Part shown: in pieces, positions 10,098-18,940 of the stretch
How positions within the stretch are numbered: position 1 is the first letter of the stretch
How the letters are laid out: every line of letters begins with the position of its first letter
Source: Leptolyngbyaceae cyanobacterium SM1_4_3
Lineage (GTDB): Bacteria; Cyanobacteriota; Cyanobacteriia; Elainellales; Elainellaceae
Direction: 5' to 3'
DNA length: 46,154 bases
Assembly: GCA_012031415.1 (NCBI GenBank)
Contig: JAAUTN010000014.1
Span: forward strand, 1-46,154
Notes under the pieces: model-generated
What the model saw: only the letters and a program-made list of their open reading frames with translations
Database searches by the model: none
What the model was told of the DNA's origin: nothing
Translations under genes and position numbers: made by a program

Positions 10098-12317
10098 ATG
10101 ACCTTTAAACGCCGACACTTTCTCATGTTCTTGGGCGCGAGTGCTGGCTCGATCGCCCTCGGACCGATTGCTCAGGTAGGGCAAAAGTTTTCCATGCCAT
10201 TCCAGGCTGGAGCAGCAAACGCCAGCACTGTAGATGGATTAACCTTTACTCCTGTTTCAGGGCCAGTACCGCTTGAATACACCGGAATTTTACCTTCTGA
10301 CCAACCCAGCCAGTACGGTAGCTACCAGGTCGTCGATGACATGGTAGTACCAGAAGGCTTCACCTATGACGTAGTTGTAGCCTGGGGTGATGAAGTTGGA
10401 GATTCCCGCTTTGGCTACAACAATGACTACCTCTCTTTCGTTGAAACTGCGCCCAACGAAGGGTTTTTGACTGTCAATTTTGAGTACATCAGCGGCAAAG
10501 CCTGGATGCAAACTTATCCAATGGTAATTGGTCGCTCTTTGCCGTTTGAGGAGGTTATGGCAGCCGCAGCCGCTACCGAGGGCGAACTCGACGCTTTTGC
10601 CTTGCCAGATAGCGATCCGCTCAAAGCGCAAATCATTGAAATTTCCAAAGAAGGTTTGATTGACCAGGGAATTGGCGTAATTTCTATTCGTCGCAACGCA
10701 GACGGCGCATGGGAGCGCACTTACTCTGAAGCCGATCGCCGCATTACAGGCATCTCTGGCTTGGAAGACGGTCGTTATCTCAGAGCAACCGGCCCTTCTA
10801 TCGCCGTATTTGAGAAAGCCACCAAGATGGGTTACGACGATGGGTTGGGTAGCCAAATCATCGGTTCATTCCAAAACTGTGCAGGCGGAACAACCCCCTG
10901 GGGTACCGTTTTCAGCGCTGAAGAAAACTTTCAGGATCAAGTGCCTGAACCCGTGTTAGCAGACGGCTCCTCCTTAGAGCCATCCGAGAAGCTGTTTATC
11001 ATCACAGAAGATGATGTGGACGGTCGTGGCAACCCACTAGGATTAGCGGGTAATAAATACGGTTGGATGGTCGAAGTTGACCCCGCCAACCCAAATGACT
11101 ATGGCGTTAAGCACACCTGGTTGGGACGCTACCGCCACGAGGCAGTTGGAATTCGAGCAGTCGCAGGAAGCCGTTTGGCTTTTTACTCAGGCTGCGATCG
11201 CCGGGGCGGTCACGTCTACAAGTTTGTCAGCAGCGGCACAGTCAGCGACCCTCAAGATAAAGCCAACTCTCAACTGCTGTCTGACGGAATGCTCTACGCT
11301 GCCAAGTTTAACCCCGACGGCACAGGTAGCTGGATCGCGCTAGAACCTAGCACAGCTATCAACCCCGACTTGCCCAGCAACATTGCAGGTGGGCAACTCG
11401 ACTTGCCGCTCCGTCCTGATGGCGGTATCTTTACCGCAGAAAGTGACGAGGCAGTGTCCCAGTTTAAGCAGCAGTACAGCACCCTCAGCGACCTTTACGA
11501 AGGAACCGATGAGGAAAAGCAGGGCGCAATTTTGATTGACGCTCACTATGCTGCAAATGCGGCTGGCGCAACTACAACGGCTCGTCCAGAAGATACCATT
11601 GTTGATCGCAATACAGGTACGCTTTACATTGCCTTTACCTCTGGCACTCCCGGTGGAGATGGCGGACCTGATGCCCGCATCTTTGTTGGGCCCAACGGCG
11701 AAACCGAGTATGAGTACGGCTTCATCATGAAGCTAGAGGAATCGGGAAATGACCCCGCTGCAATGACTTTCAACTGGGAGATGATTTCTTTAGGCGGTGA
11801 ACCTGCTGATGGCGGCTTGGGATTCTCTAACCCCGACAACATTGAGGTAGATGCAGACGGCAACCTGTGGATGGTGACGGACACGTCTACCAGCAGTCAC
11901 AATAAAGCCGTTCCCAGTCGAATCGATGCAGACGGCAACCCAATCAAGCAAACCGATACACTGGGCATTTACGGCAACAACTCCGTCTGGTTTATACCTA
12001 CCTCCGGCCCTAATGCAGGTAATGCCTACCTGTTTGGCTATGGTCCAATGGAATGTGAAACCACTGGACCCTACCTCAGCAAAGACCAGCAGACGCTCTT
12101 CCTGGCAGTTCAGCATCCCGGTGAGCGAAACGGAATGCGTCAAGAAATGGCATCTGAAACCCGTGAGTACGCCATGAAGACCACTGACGGACAGGAATTC
12201 ATGCAGTCCCGTGAAGTGCCACTTGGCTCTAATTGGCCCGGCAAGACAGCAAATGAGCCGCCGAAACCCGCTGTGATTGCAGTACGACGTACTGACGGAA
12301 ACAGCTTTACTGCCTGA
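10098..12317 (+). CDS. phoX: PhoX-type alkaline phosphatase, Tat-exported
   Basis: Periplasmic or extracellular phosphatase of the PhoX (DUF839) family; known members need Ca and Fe and release phosphate from organic esters. I choose ATG 10098 rather than 10017 because a twin-arginine signal begins there at once: FKRRHFLMFLG (residues 3-13), hydrophobic core, then a likely cut near residue 42 (AGAANA). Family blocks visible are NCAGGTTPWGTVFSAEENF, WLGRYRHEAVGIRA, CDRRGGHVYKF, ARPEDT and SNPDNIEVDADGNLWM. The mature part of about 700 residues matches the family. A weak Pho-box-like array lies upstream and a strong terminator downstream, so it is probably monocistronic and phosphate-regulated. 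Confidence 0.92.
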   Translation: MTFKRRHFLMFLGASAGSIALGPIAQVGQKFSMPFQAGAANASTVDGLTFTPVSGPVPLEYTGILPSDQPSQYGSYQVVDDMVVPEGFTYDVVVAWGDEVGDSRFGYNNDYLSFVETAPNEGFLTVNFEYISGKAWMQTYPMVIGRSLPFEEVMAAAAATEGELDAFALPDSDPLKAQIIEISKEGLIDQGIGVISIRRNADGAWERTYSEADRRITGISGLEDGRYLRATGPSIAVFEKATKMGYDDGLGSQIIGSFQNCAGGTTPWGTVFSAEENFQDQVPEPVLADGSSLEPSEKLFIITEDDVDGRGNPLGLAGNKYGWMVEVDPANPNDYGVKHTWLGRYRHEAVGIRAVAGSRLAFYSGCDRRGGHVYKFVSSGTVSDPQDKANSQLLSDGMLYAAKFNPDGTGSWIALEPSTAINPDLPSNIAGGQLDLPLRPDGGIFTAESDEAVSQFKQQYSTLSDLYEGTDEEKQGAILIDAHYAANAAGATTTARPEDTIVDRNTGTLYIAFTSGTPGGDGGPDARIFVGPNGETEYEYGFIMKLEESGNDPAAMTFNWEMISLGGEPADGGLGFSNPDNIEVDADGNLWMVTDTSTSSHNKAVPSRIDADGNPIKQTDTLGIYGNNSVWFIPTSGPNAGNAYLFGYGPMECETTGPYLSKDQQTLFLAVQHPGERNGMRQEMASETREYAMKTTDGQEFMQSREVPLGSNWPGKTANEPPKPAVIAVRRTDGNSFTA

Positions 12318-12366
12318 GTGAGTAAGCTGTGACGGTATAAGCTCACAACATCTGATATATGTTTAT

Positions 12367-12402
12367 TGGGCAATGGGCGATCGCTCATTGCCCATTTTCT
12401 TT
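12367..12402 (+). terminator. Terminator of phoX with a HIP1 site in its stem-loop
   Basis: TGGGCAATG (12367-12375) pairs with CATTGCCCA (12386-12394), followed by TTTTCTTT. The part between is G-GCGATCGC-T, so the whole 28 bases form one long palindrome around a HIP1 octamer. Confidence 0.85.
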
Positions 12403-12482
12403 GATATGGAGAGTTATGCTTGATGCAAGTCATCTTCGCGCCTTGATCCCCTCTGCCAGAGCTTTTTGAGTGAGAATTGCCT

Positions 12483-13037
12483 ATGACTTCATTGGCAAAG
12501 TCGATTGTTCGCATCGGGCTACTTGCTTTTCTGGCGCTACCCCTGTCCATGTTGCCTCACACTCAACTCAGCAGGTCTGATGCCTTGAATACTGCCTCTC
12601 TCATAACAGTTGTAGACAACCTCCACAGACAAAACTTTCTTACAGAATCCACCTACCAGAAAGTTAGGCGTTTGATAGAACTGGGTGGAATACAAGGGCG
12701 ATCGCATTTACTCCGCTGTGTGATAGAAGATTCATTTCGCCGCTGGTCAGAATCTTCTGAAATTTCTGCACTTAGTGAATCCTCTGTTTGTGGTTCTGAG
12801 AATACCACACGCCTTCTAGTAATTTCTGGCGAAATGCCTTTCGCGGAACTCCAAAAGTCACTTTAACGGTTAAATGGTACAGGTGTGCTAAGTCCACCAG
12901 TCTATCAGCAATTGAAGGAGGAACTTGCGGTAGGTCAGATTAGCTTAGATGTTGACCTATTTCAACAAGCCGAGACCCGGATGCAGCAGTACGAGCGGCT
13001 TCAGCCAGAGGCGATCGCTCCTAACTATTTGCACTGA
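12483..13037 (+). pseudogene. Small secreted protein interrupted by an in-frame TAA
   Basis: From ATG 12483 the frame gives 127 residues with a signal peptide (AKSIVRIGLLAFLALPLSMLP) and then stops at TAA 12864-12866. The same frame continues without another stop for 56 codons to TGA 13035-13037 (RLNGTGVLSPPVYQQLKEEL and on to EAIAPNYLH). The join reads smoothly as one protein (SGEMPFAELQKSL / RLNGTGVL), and the second stretch looks like coding sequence. I infer one gene of about 185 codons with a nonsense mutation, or a sequence error. I do not recognise the family; the middle resembles a short helical segment (VVDNLHRQNFLTESTYQKV). Confidence 0.6.
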
Positions 13038-13040
13038 TGA

Positions 13041-13847
13041 TTAATAATTTTTGATCATCAACTCTTTACCTTTGGCAGCAAATTCCTGCTTGTAATTGTT
13101 CATGCCGTATTGCAACGTCCATTCAACGATGTTGGCAAAACTAAATAGATTCCGAATTTCAGGAGAATCGTCATAAGTAATGAGCCATTTGTGGGAACAT
13201 TGCCTCATATTTGCTGCAAAGCGTTCATGATCAAAAGAAGTATGTAACCCTCCTCTGACTCCATACAATCGCGATTTTGTAGCGTTGAAATAGGGCGGGT
13301 CGAGGAAAATAAATACTTCGTCTCCCTCTTGAAACAGCAACTTTGCATAGTCCTGATTGGTGATTTGAACAGAAGCTAAAAGTGGAGAAAGCTGTCGCAG
13401 TCTACCAATTGAGGAATCTGTAAACCTGCGCTCAAAAGCCTGTTGGGAATATCCGCCCGAATCCACCGTACCAGAAAAAGTAATCCGATTTAGCACAAAA
13501 AATCTAACTGCCCGGTCAAACTCGCTTAGTTTTAAATCGGCACGGGTGAAATGCTCAAATAGTTCTCGTCCACTCGTATATTTCTGCTTAATTTCTATTA
13601 CTCTCTCTACTAAAGCTTCAATATCATCTCTGGCGCTTTCCCAAAAGCAATACAAATCAAAATTTAAGTCATTAATCCAGTAAGTCCTGACTCGATTGTT
13701 GAATAGCTGCCTAATTGCTAGAAAAACCGATCCTCCTCCCACAAATGGCTCTCGAAACTCTACAAAATTGAGTGGAACAGAAGGCATGATTTGCCCTATA
13801 GCCTTTGATTTGCCACCGGGATAGCGAAGTGGGCTTTTAATCTTCAT
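13041..13847 (-). CDS. D12-class DNA N6-adenine methyltransferase (Dam-like), orphan
   Basis: Transfers methyl from S-adenosylmethionine to adenine in DNA. Typical D12/M.DpnIIA layout: LRYPGGKSK near the N-terminus, AdoMet-binding FREPFVGGGS (31-40), VLNRITFSG (118-126), catalytic DPPY (183-186) and a C-terminal NNYKQEFAAKGKELMIKNY. Length 268 residues is normal for the family. No restriction enzyme gene is adjacent, so it is probably a solitary methylase. Target is inferred, not seen: relatives with this layout modify GATC, which lies at the heart of HIP1. Its end is 3 bases from the end of the convergent small gene. Confidence 0.93.
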   Translation of the reverse strand: MKIKSPLRYPGGKSKAIGQIMPSVPLNFVEFREPFVGGGSVFLAIRQLFNNRVRTYWINDLNFDLYCFWESARDDIEALVERVIEIKQKYTSGRELFEHFTRADLKLSEFDRAVRFFVLNRITFSGTVDSGGYSQQAFERRFTDSSIGRLRQLSPLLASVQITNQDYAKLLFQEGDEVFIFLDPPYFNATKSRLYGVRGGLHTSFDHERFAANMRQCSHKWLITYDDSPEIRNLFSFANIVEWTLQYGMNNYKQEFAAKGKELMIKNY

Positions 13848-13942
13848 TCAATTATGTGGCTGAATAGGTTGAGCAATCAGGCGGATGAGGTTTTGGGACG
13901 AAATTGGGGAAACTAGGTATAGTTTCGGAGTGAAATACTATT

Positions 13943-14254
13943 ATGCTTCCTGTTGTCGTCCATGAACCCTCTATTCGTCTATTCAGCTTTTATTTTGAGG
14001 GAAGCATCTATCAGGGCATGAGCTATCAGGGAAAGCTTTACAAACTAATTAAATCTTTTGACGCAGAGGAACGGCTGAAGTCCTATACGCTGGGCTGTGA
14101 GATTTCTAATCAAAATTATCACGTCGCCATCACTGTTTCAACGGAGAAATATCGCGTTTGGGTAGACTTGTCTGCCAAAAATGAACCAGAAACCATACAG
14201 CTAGATGCTTTAGTTGAAGGGACTGGAGAAGTTCAAGGCTTGCAATATCGGTGA
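13943..14254 (+). CDS. Conserved-looking small protein, function unknown
   Basis: A 103-residue soluble protein with no signal peptide or TM segment, rich in aromatic residues (FSFYFEGSIYQGMSYQGKLYKLI) and likely mostly beta-strand. It has a weak GGAG upstream of the ATG. I recognise no family. It is divergent from the methylase gene and its last 45 bases overlap the 3' end of the phosphatase on the other strand. Confidence 0.6.
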   Translation: MLPVVVHEPSIRLFSFYFEGSIYQGMSYQGKLYKLIKSFDAEERLKSYTLGCEISNQNYHVAITVSTEKYRVWVDLSAKNEPETIQLDALVEGTGEVQGLQYR

Positions 14255-15478
14255 GTGATGGGTGTCAGGATAGTGTAGGACGCTGATTGCGGTTTGGCTA
14301 AGCTGCAAGTAATTTGCCTGTTCTGATTTAAGTCCTAGAACTTGCCCTACAAGAGTTCTAAGCAATGCGATGGGGGCGACAATCAGCCCTGTTGTTAGAA
14401 GAGGATGGGCAGTGGACGCTGTTGTGGTAGTAGAGGGAAGGTGGGTGGCGACCCCTTGCGGGTATCTCTTTGAGATCGCCCTCTCCCACGCCTGAGCAAA
14501 ATCCTGCTCTGTAGCCTGATAGGGTATGACCTCGTTATGATGTTGAAACTGCTCCATCAAAGCTTCACAGCCTGATAATTCACTGCTTAGGCTGAAATCA
14601 ATTGGAACAGATTGCAGACGGGCGATCTGCTGGGCTACTTGGTCTGAATTGCTCTCTCCACAAGGCAACAGCAGCAATCGTAGACCCTGCCGACCTTCCT
14701 TTAACTTGGGTAAAGTTTCATTCAGGTGAATCGTACTGTTCATCATTTCTAGCTGGGCTGGACGAGCAAATGGGTTCCAGTCCGCCGAGAAACTGAGTAT
14801 ACTCACGCCGCAGTTTGACTGTTGCAACTGGTGATAGCGGCTAGGAGGTAAATCAAGAGCCGTGCTGATTAAACCCCGGATTGCACCGCCATGACTGACA
14901 ACTAACAGGGTTTGACCACGATGGCGAGGAATGATGTGCCAAAAGCGGCTTACCTGTTCATACAGGTCGAGTACCGGAAACCGCTGCTGAATCACAGGCG
15001 CAATCATTCCTGACTGCCGCGAACGAGCGGTTTGCAGGCTCACCTTGTCAGCTTCTGCCAGACTTAATTTCTGCGGATAAGCCATTTGAAACGTGTGGGG
15101 CTGCTCTTTCCAATGGCGATAGTCATCGGCAAAGCTTTCTCGCACCACTTGATAGGGTAACCCTTCCCAGGCAGGCAGATCAATTTCTTGAAGCAGATCG
15201 GAGGTGTGCAAAGGAAGTGAGTCACCGTTTGGCAAGGTCATCAACATTTGCTGAGCCGTTTGGTATGCCCGTTTTAGCGGGCTGCTGTAAACTGCATCAA
15301 TAGTTAAGGACTGGAGAAACTGACCGGTTTGGTGAGCCATCTGCACTCCTTTTTCAGTCAGCGTGGAGCGATCGCTACACCCTTGATGTCTTTTTTCGGC
15401 GTTGTAGGTGCTTTGACCATGACGCACCAAAATTACACGAGTGCTTCCAGTCGCATCTGATCTGAATTCGGAGTGCAT
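14210..15478 (-). CDS. Two-domain histidine phosphatase (phosphoglycerate mutase superfamily)
   Basis: The N-terminal domain has the catalytic VRHGQ (H20), YSSPLKRAYQTAQ, an acid-containing LQEIDLPAWEG and SHGGAIRGL with the second catalytic His, so it should be an active phosphatase or mutase. The C-terminal part (about 255-422) looks like a second, degenerate copy without the RHG motif. Relatives in cyanobacteria include metabolite phosphatases such as phosphoserine phosphatase; the substrate here is unknown. Residues about 333-344 (ISKRYPQGVAT) are encoded by a 34-bp dispersed repeat also found in recJ. It starts 12 bases after the aldo/keto reductase gene, so these probably share an mRNA. 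Confidence 0.9.
   Translation of the reverse strand: MHSEFRSDATGSTRVILVRHGQSTYNAEKRHQGCSDRSTLTEKGVQMAHQTGQFLQSLTIDAVYSSPLKRAYQTAQQMLMTLPNGDSLPLHTSDLLQEIDLPAWEGLPYQVVRESFADDYRHWKEQPHTFQMAYPQKLSLAEADKVSLQTARSRQSGMIAPVIQQRFPVLDLYEQVSRFWHIIPRHRGQTLLVVSHGGAIRGLISTALDLPPSRYHQLQQSNCGVSILSFSADWNPFARPAQLEMMNSTIHLNETLPKLKEGRQGLRLLLLPCGESNSDQVAQQIARLQSVPIDFSLSSELSGCEALMEQFQHHNEVIPYQATEQDFAQAWERAISKRYPQGVATHLPSTTTTASTAHPLLTTGLIVAPIALLRTLVGQVLGLKSEQANYLQLSQTAISVLHYPDTHHSPILQALNFSSPFN
14447..14480. repeat. 34-bp dispersed repeat inside the histidine phosphatase gene
   Basis: Begins GGCGACCCCTTGCGGGTATC and ends GAGATCGCC. It matches 44262-44295 at 32 of 34 positions. Extra GTGGG/CCCAC arms extend the palindrome here (14441-14488). 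The phosphatase frame stays open through it. Confidence 0.8.
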
Positions 15479-15490
15479 AGGTTTATCTTC

Positions 15491-16474
15491 TTATTTGCCA
15501 ACTGTTGCCGCAATCTTTTGACTCGATGAACTCGATGAAGAGGAGGTATCCAGAAGAGATACCAGATGCTCCCTTTCCGCAGAAGACAGGGTTTGCTCTC
15601 CAGCCCTGGCATTCATGGCAGCCTGTTCTGGCGATTTTGCGCCGGGAATCGCAACGGGCTGCACGGGATGGGATGTCACATAGCGCAACGCTGCTGTAAT
15701 CATTTCATCTCCTGGCTTTAGCTCGGTTTTTAGCCCTTCGACCATGCTCATTTGCCGCTCAAATTTCTGCTGTCGGTTTTCTTTTTGATGCCAGTTAGAG
15801 CGAATGGTGTCCGTGAAGACGGTTTCCGGGGAATATTTGCCCGATAAAAGTCCTTTACTCAGCGGACCTCTCACCAAAACTGCAATGTTGTGTTTCTGGC
15901 AATAGGGCAAGATTTTAGATTCAGGTTTGCGATTTAAAAGTGAGTAATCTAGCTCAACCACTTGGCAGGTATTGTTAGCATTGAAGCGCTTGATCACGTC
16001 TAACTCATTGGTAGAAATGCCATAAGCGCGAATGAGTCCCTGCTCTTTCAGTAGTTCAAAGGCTTCTAGATAAAGGGTTGGATCTTCGATTTCACCTTCG
16101 TGACAGAGCATCACATCAACCCAGTCGGTTCGCAGGCGAAACAGGGAGGCATGGGCGCACAGACGAATGTTATCAACGGAGTCTTTGGGAAGGGGATGTC
16201 CTTCTCGTCTGCCCCAACTGCCGATTTTGGTGACAATGTGAACCTGATCCCGGATATCTTTTAGGGAACGTCCTAACCGTTCTTCAGACAGTCCAGCGGG
16301 AATGCCGTAGCCTTCGGCGGTGTCAAACAGGTTCACGCCATTGTCAAAGGCGCTGCGAACGGTTGCCAGTGCGGTTGCTTCGTCGATTTCGCCCCATTGG
16401 TTGCCAATATTCCAGGTGCCCATGCCGATTGCGGATACTTGCCATCCAGTATTACCAAAATCTCGATAAAGCAT
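15491..16474 (-). CDS. Aldo/keto reductase, tandem copy A
   Basis: Soluble NADPH-dependent reductase of the aldo/keto reductase fold. ATG 16474 (MLYRDFGNTGW) is chosen because AGGAGA precedes it by about 7 bases and the paralogue begins the same way. The classic tetrad region is GVNLFDTAEGYG, with LFRLRTDWVDVMLCHEG, ELDYSLLNR, VRGPLSKGLLSGKY and a C-terminal PVAIPGAKSPEQ for cofactor binding. The tail contains a run of eight serines made by a small tandem repeat. 327 residues. It has the same layout as the neighbouring copy at 16567-17538. The natural substrate is unknown. Confidence 0.93.
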   Translation of the reverse strand: MLYRDFGNTGWQVSAIGMGTWNIGNQWGEIDEATALATVRSAFDNGVNLFDTAEGYGIPAGLSEERLGRSLKDIRDQVHIVTKIGSWGRREGHPLPKDSVDNIRLCAHASLFRLRTDWVDVMLCHEGEIEDPTLYLEAFELLKEQGLIRAYGISTNELDVIKRFNANNTCQVVELDYSLLNRKPESKILPYCQKHNIAVLVRGPLSKGLLSGKYSPETVFTDTIRSNWHQKENRQQKFERQMSMVEGLKTELKPGDEMITAALRYVTSHPVQPVAIPGAKSPEQAAMNARAGEQTLSSAEREHLVSLLDTSSSSSSSSQKIAATVGK

Positions 16475-16518
16475 TGCTGTATCTCCTACTTTTGTGTATG
16501 GATAAATGTTTACTGTGT

Positions 16519-16548
16519 GATGGGCACGCGTTGCTTTGCCCATCCTAC
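16519..16548. repeat. GATGGGCA...TGCCCATC intergenic repeat
   Basis: GATGGGCACG...TTTGCCCATCCTAC hairpin in the 92-base gap between the two aldo/keto reductase genes. Further copies lie at 17599-17632, 17652-17681 and 36874-36907. Confidence 0.7.
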
Positions 16549-16566
16549 GATTCAGACTTTGAGCAA

Positions 16567-17538
16567 TCAGGCTGCAACGGTTGTCCCTTCGCCTGTTTGG
16601 GAAGATGTGGATTCGAGGTGCTGAATGAGGGCTTCTCTCTCTGCGGGAGTGAGGGTGCGATCGCCCACGTTTGCATTCATCGCCGCTTGCTCAGGTGACT
16701 TAGCCCCTGGAATGGTTACGGGCTGCACAGGGTGAGACGTGACAAAGCGCAGGGCTGCGGTAATCATCTCCTCTCCGGGTGTCAGAATGGTTTTGAGGCG
16801 TTCGACCTTAGCCATATCTTGCGCTAACTTTTCTCGTCGGGTGTCGTCTATGTACCATTCAGCGCGAACGGTGTCTGTAAAAACGGTGTCGGGCGAGTAT
16901 TTGCCGGACAATAGCCCTTTCCCCAGTGGGCCGCGCACAACGACAGCGATGCCGTGTTCTTGACAGTAGGGCAAGATTTTTGACTCGGCTTTGCGATTTA
17001 AAAGTGAGTAGTCTAACTCCACGACGCTACAAGTGTTATTGGCATTGAAGCGCTCTAATACTTTCAGTTTGTCGGTTGAAATGCCGTAAGCGCCAATGTA
17101 GCCCTGCTGTTTGAGCAATTCAAATGCCTCTAAATAAACACTGGGGTCTTCGATTTTGCCTTCGTGACACAGCATTACATCAATGTAGTCAGTTCGTAAA
17201 CGGTAGAGACACGCCTGCACACACAAACGAACCATATCAACTGTGGTCATGGGTACGGTTTGCCCGGTGCGTCTGCCCCAGCGACCTACTTTGGTCATGA
17301 TGTGAATGCGATCGCGAATTCCTTCTAGAGCTTTGCCTAAACGCTCTTCGGATAAACCGCAGGGAATGCCGTAGGATTCTGCCGCATCAAACAGGTTTAC
17401 GCCATGATCGAAGGCGCTGCGGACGGTTGCCAGGGCGGTTGCTTCGTCAATTTCTCCCCACTGGTTGCCGATGTTCCAGGTGCCCATTCCAATAGAGGAT
17501 ACCTGTAAACCAGTTTTGCCAAAGTTACGGTAGAGCAT
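16567..17538 (-). CDS. Aldo/keto reductase, tandem copy B
   Basis: Close paralogue of the gene downstream (same MLYR-FG-TG-QVS-IGMGTWNIGNQW start and the same IPGAKSPEQAAMNA block), clearly a tandem duplication. It has a strong Shine-Dalgarno, AAGGAGG, before ATG 17538. Catalytic-region motifs are GVNLFDAAESYG, TKVGRWGRR and MLCHEGKIEDP. Note the Asp-Ala-Ala-Glu-Ser-Tyr variant against Asp-Thr-Ala-Glu-Gly-Tyr in copy A. 323 residues. It is probably first in an operon with copy A and the histidine phosphatase. Confidence 0.93.
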   Translation of the reverse strand: MLYRNFGKTGLQVSSIGMGTWNIGNQWGEIDEATALATVRSAFDHGVNLFDAAESYGIPCGLSEERLGKALEGIRDRIHIMTKVGRWGRRTGQTVPMTTVDMVRLCVQACLYRLRTDYIDVMLCHEGKIEDPSVYLEAFELLKQQGYIGAYGISTDKLKVLERFNANNTCSVVELDYSLLNRKAESKILPYCQEHGIAVVVRGPLGKGLLSGKYSPDTVFTDTVRAEWYIDDTRREKLAQDMAKVERLKTILTPGEEMITAALRFVTSHPVQPVTIPGAKSPEQAAMNANVGDRTLTPAEREALIQHLESTSSQTGEGTTVAA

Positions 17539-17598
17539 ATTGCCTCCTTACAGTTTTGCAGGGTTGAAGAGATATGTACATTGAATAACCAGTTATGC

Positions 17599-17681
17599 GT
17601 AGGATGGGCAAAGGGCATCGTCCATGCCCATCGGTTCAAGAATCGCATTTTGATGGGCACGCTTTGCTTTGCCCATCCTAC
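17599..17681. repeat. Two head-to-head copies of the GTAGGATGGGC repeat
   Basis: GTAGGATGGGCAAAGG...CCATGCCCATC (17599-17632) and GATGGGCACG...TTTGCCCATCCTAC (17652-17681) form two hairpins and together a larger palindrome. They fill the gap between the glycan cluster and the aldo/keto reductase operon. Confidence 0.75.
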
Positions 17682-17687
17682 AGTTAA

Positions 17688-18893
17688 CTAACGCATCCTA
17701 CTAGCTGAAGCCTTCTCAAGTGGAGGAGTTGAGGAGTGAAGTGCATCAGTTTGGTGAGTAAGCTTGTTTTTGTGGGGTGGCTGTATCCTCTTTGCTTTAG
17801 CTAGCTTGCGAGTGTAGCGATCGAACCAATAGTGATTCAGCTTTCTCTCCCAAACCACCAACTGTTTTTCTAACTCCTTAGCCCGCTCTTTACTCAAGAA
17901 TGGCAATTGGGCGATCCAGGGTTTAATCAACTCCTCGCGCCGCCGCCAGCCCAGCTTTTTGTAGCGCTTTTGGAAGTATTTGCTTTCGGTAAGATTCCAC
18001 TTTTCCTGAAAGTGCATTAAGCTCTCTCGCTCCCAGGCATCGCTCCAGCGAATCATGAAGTAGGGCAGATCTGCCCAGTTCAGCGGCGGTGCGGGGGGAT
18101 GGGTGAGGAATGTCACCACAGAGGCGGGTTCAAAGTAGACGGTGCCGCCTGCACGCATTACGGTCATGCAAAAGTCGATGTATTCTTTGGTGCAGGAAAA
18201 GCCTTCGTCCAGGTAGCCAATTTGCTCAAACAGGCTGGTTTGTACGAGCATGGCGTGGAATTCAACAAATCCGATGGGTTCCCGTTTGAGGCGATCGCTC
18301 ACTTCTTCAACGCGCCGATTCTGAAAATAGGTTTTCTCATGCACTGTCCACTTACCCGTTTCACCGGGAACTTGGGGCACAGTGGGTTCACCTTTAACAA
18401 ATTTTGCTAACTCTTCTGGCGACATATATTCACCGCCTGCACAGTGAATAATTTCATGCACAGGTTGATATTGGCAAACGAGAGAACCAACGACGGTTGC
18501 TCCCGTTTCTTTGGTACAGTTAACCAGTGCCTTGAGCCATCCTGGGGAGAAAATGACATCGTTATCCACAAAGACAACATATTTGCTGTGAACGTAGCTC
18601 AATCCCAGGTTTCTAGCCTGGTTGGGTGAAAGATAATACTCACTCCGAACCAGTTGAAACCCTTTTGCTTGAGCTTGGGATTCGAGATAGCGTCGCAGTT
18701 TGGCAGGAGAGTTATTGTCTACGTAAATCAGCTTGAAGGGAAATGATGTGTTTTCGTACAGGCTCTCCAGGGAGCGCTCAGCAAATTGAAATCGCTCACG
18801 GGGTACTACCACAAGGGTGACTTCTGGTTCTAGAGTCGAAGTTTCCTGGGTAGAAGTCAAACTTTGAGTTCGAGATGTAATGGACGATGACAT
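17688..18893 (-). CDS. GT2-family glycosyltransferase
   Basis: GT-A fold inverting glycosyltransferase. ATG 18893 has AAGGAG seven bases upstream. The N-terminal catalytic domain shows VTLVVVPRERF, LIYVDNNSPA, SPNQARNLGL and the metal-binding DNDV (in YVVFVDNDV). The C-terminal 120 residues are a long basic tail containing MIRWSDAWERESL and KWNLTESKYFQKRYKKLGWRRREELI, shared with the GT2 at 22439-23590, so the two are paralogues. No TM segments, so it works in the cytoplasm. It is last in the eight-gene minus-strand glycan cluster; its sugar and acceptor are unknown. Confidence 0.9.
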   Translation of the reverse strand: MSSSITSRTQSLTSTQETSTLEPEVTLVVVPRERFQFAERSLESLYENTSFPFKLIYVDNNSPAKLRRYLESQAQAKGFQLVRSEYYLSPNQARNLGLSYVHSKYVVFVDNDVIFSPGWLKALVNCTKETGATVVGSLVCQYQPVHEIIHCAGGEYMSPEELAKFVKGEPTVPQVPGETGKWTVHEKTYFQNRRVEEVSDRLKREPIGFVEFHAMLVQTSLFEQIGYLDEGFSCTKEYIDFCMTVMRAGGTVYFEPASVVTFLTHPPAPPLNWADLPYFMIRWSDAWERESLMHFQEKWNLTESKYFQKRYKKLGWRRREELIKPWIAQLPFLSKERAKELEKQLVVWERKLNHYWFDRYTRKLAKAKRIQPPHKNKLTHQTDALHSSTPPLEKASASRMR

Positions 18894-18940
18894 CTACTTC
18901 TCCTTAAGTCCTATTGGAAAAAGAGTCTTATTACTCGTTT

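Noticed and set aside
17397-17660. 87-residue minus-strand frame upstream of aldo/keto reductase B
   Set aside because: Composed of repeat DNA and an out-of-frame part of the reductase gene.
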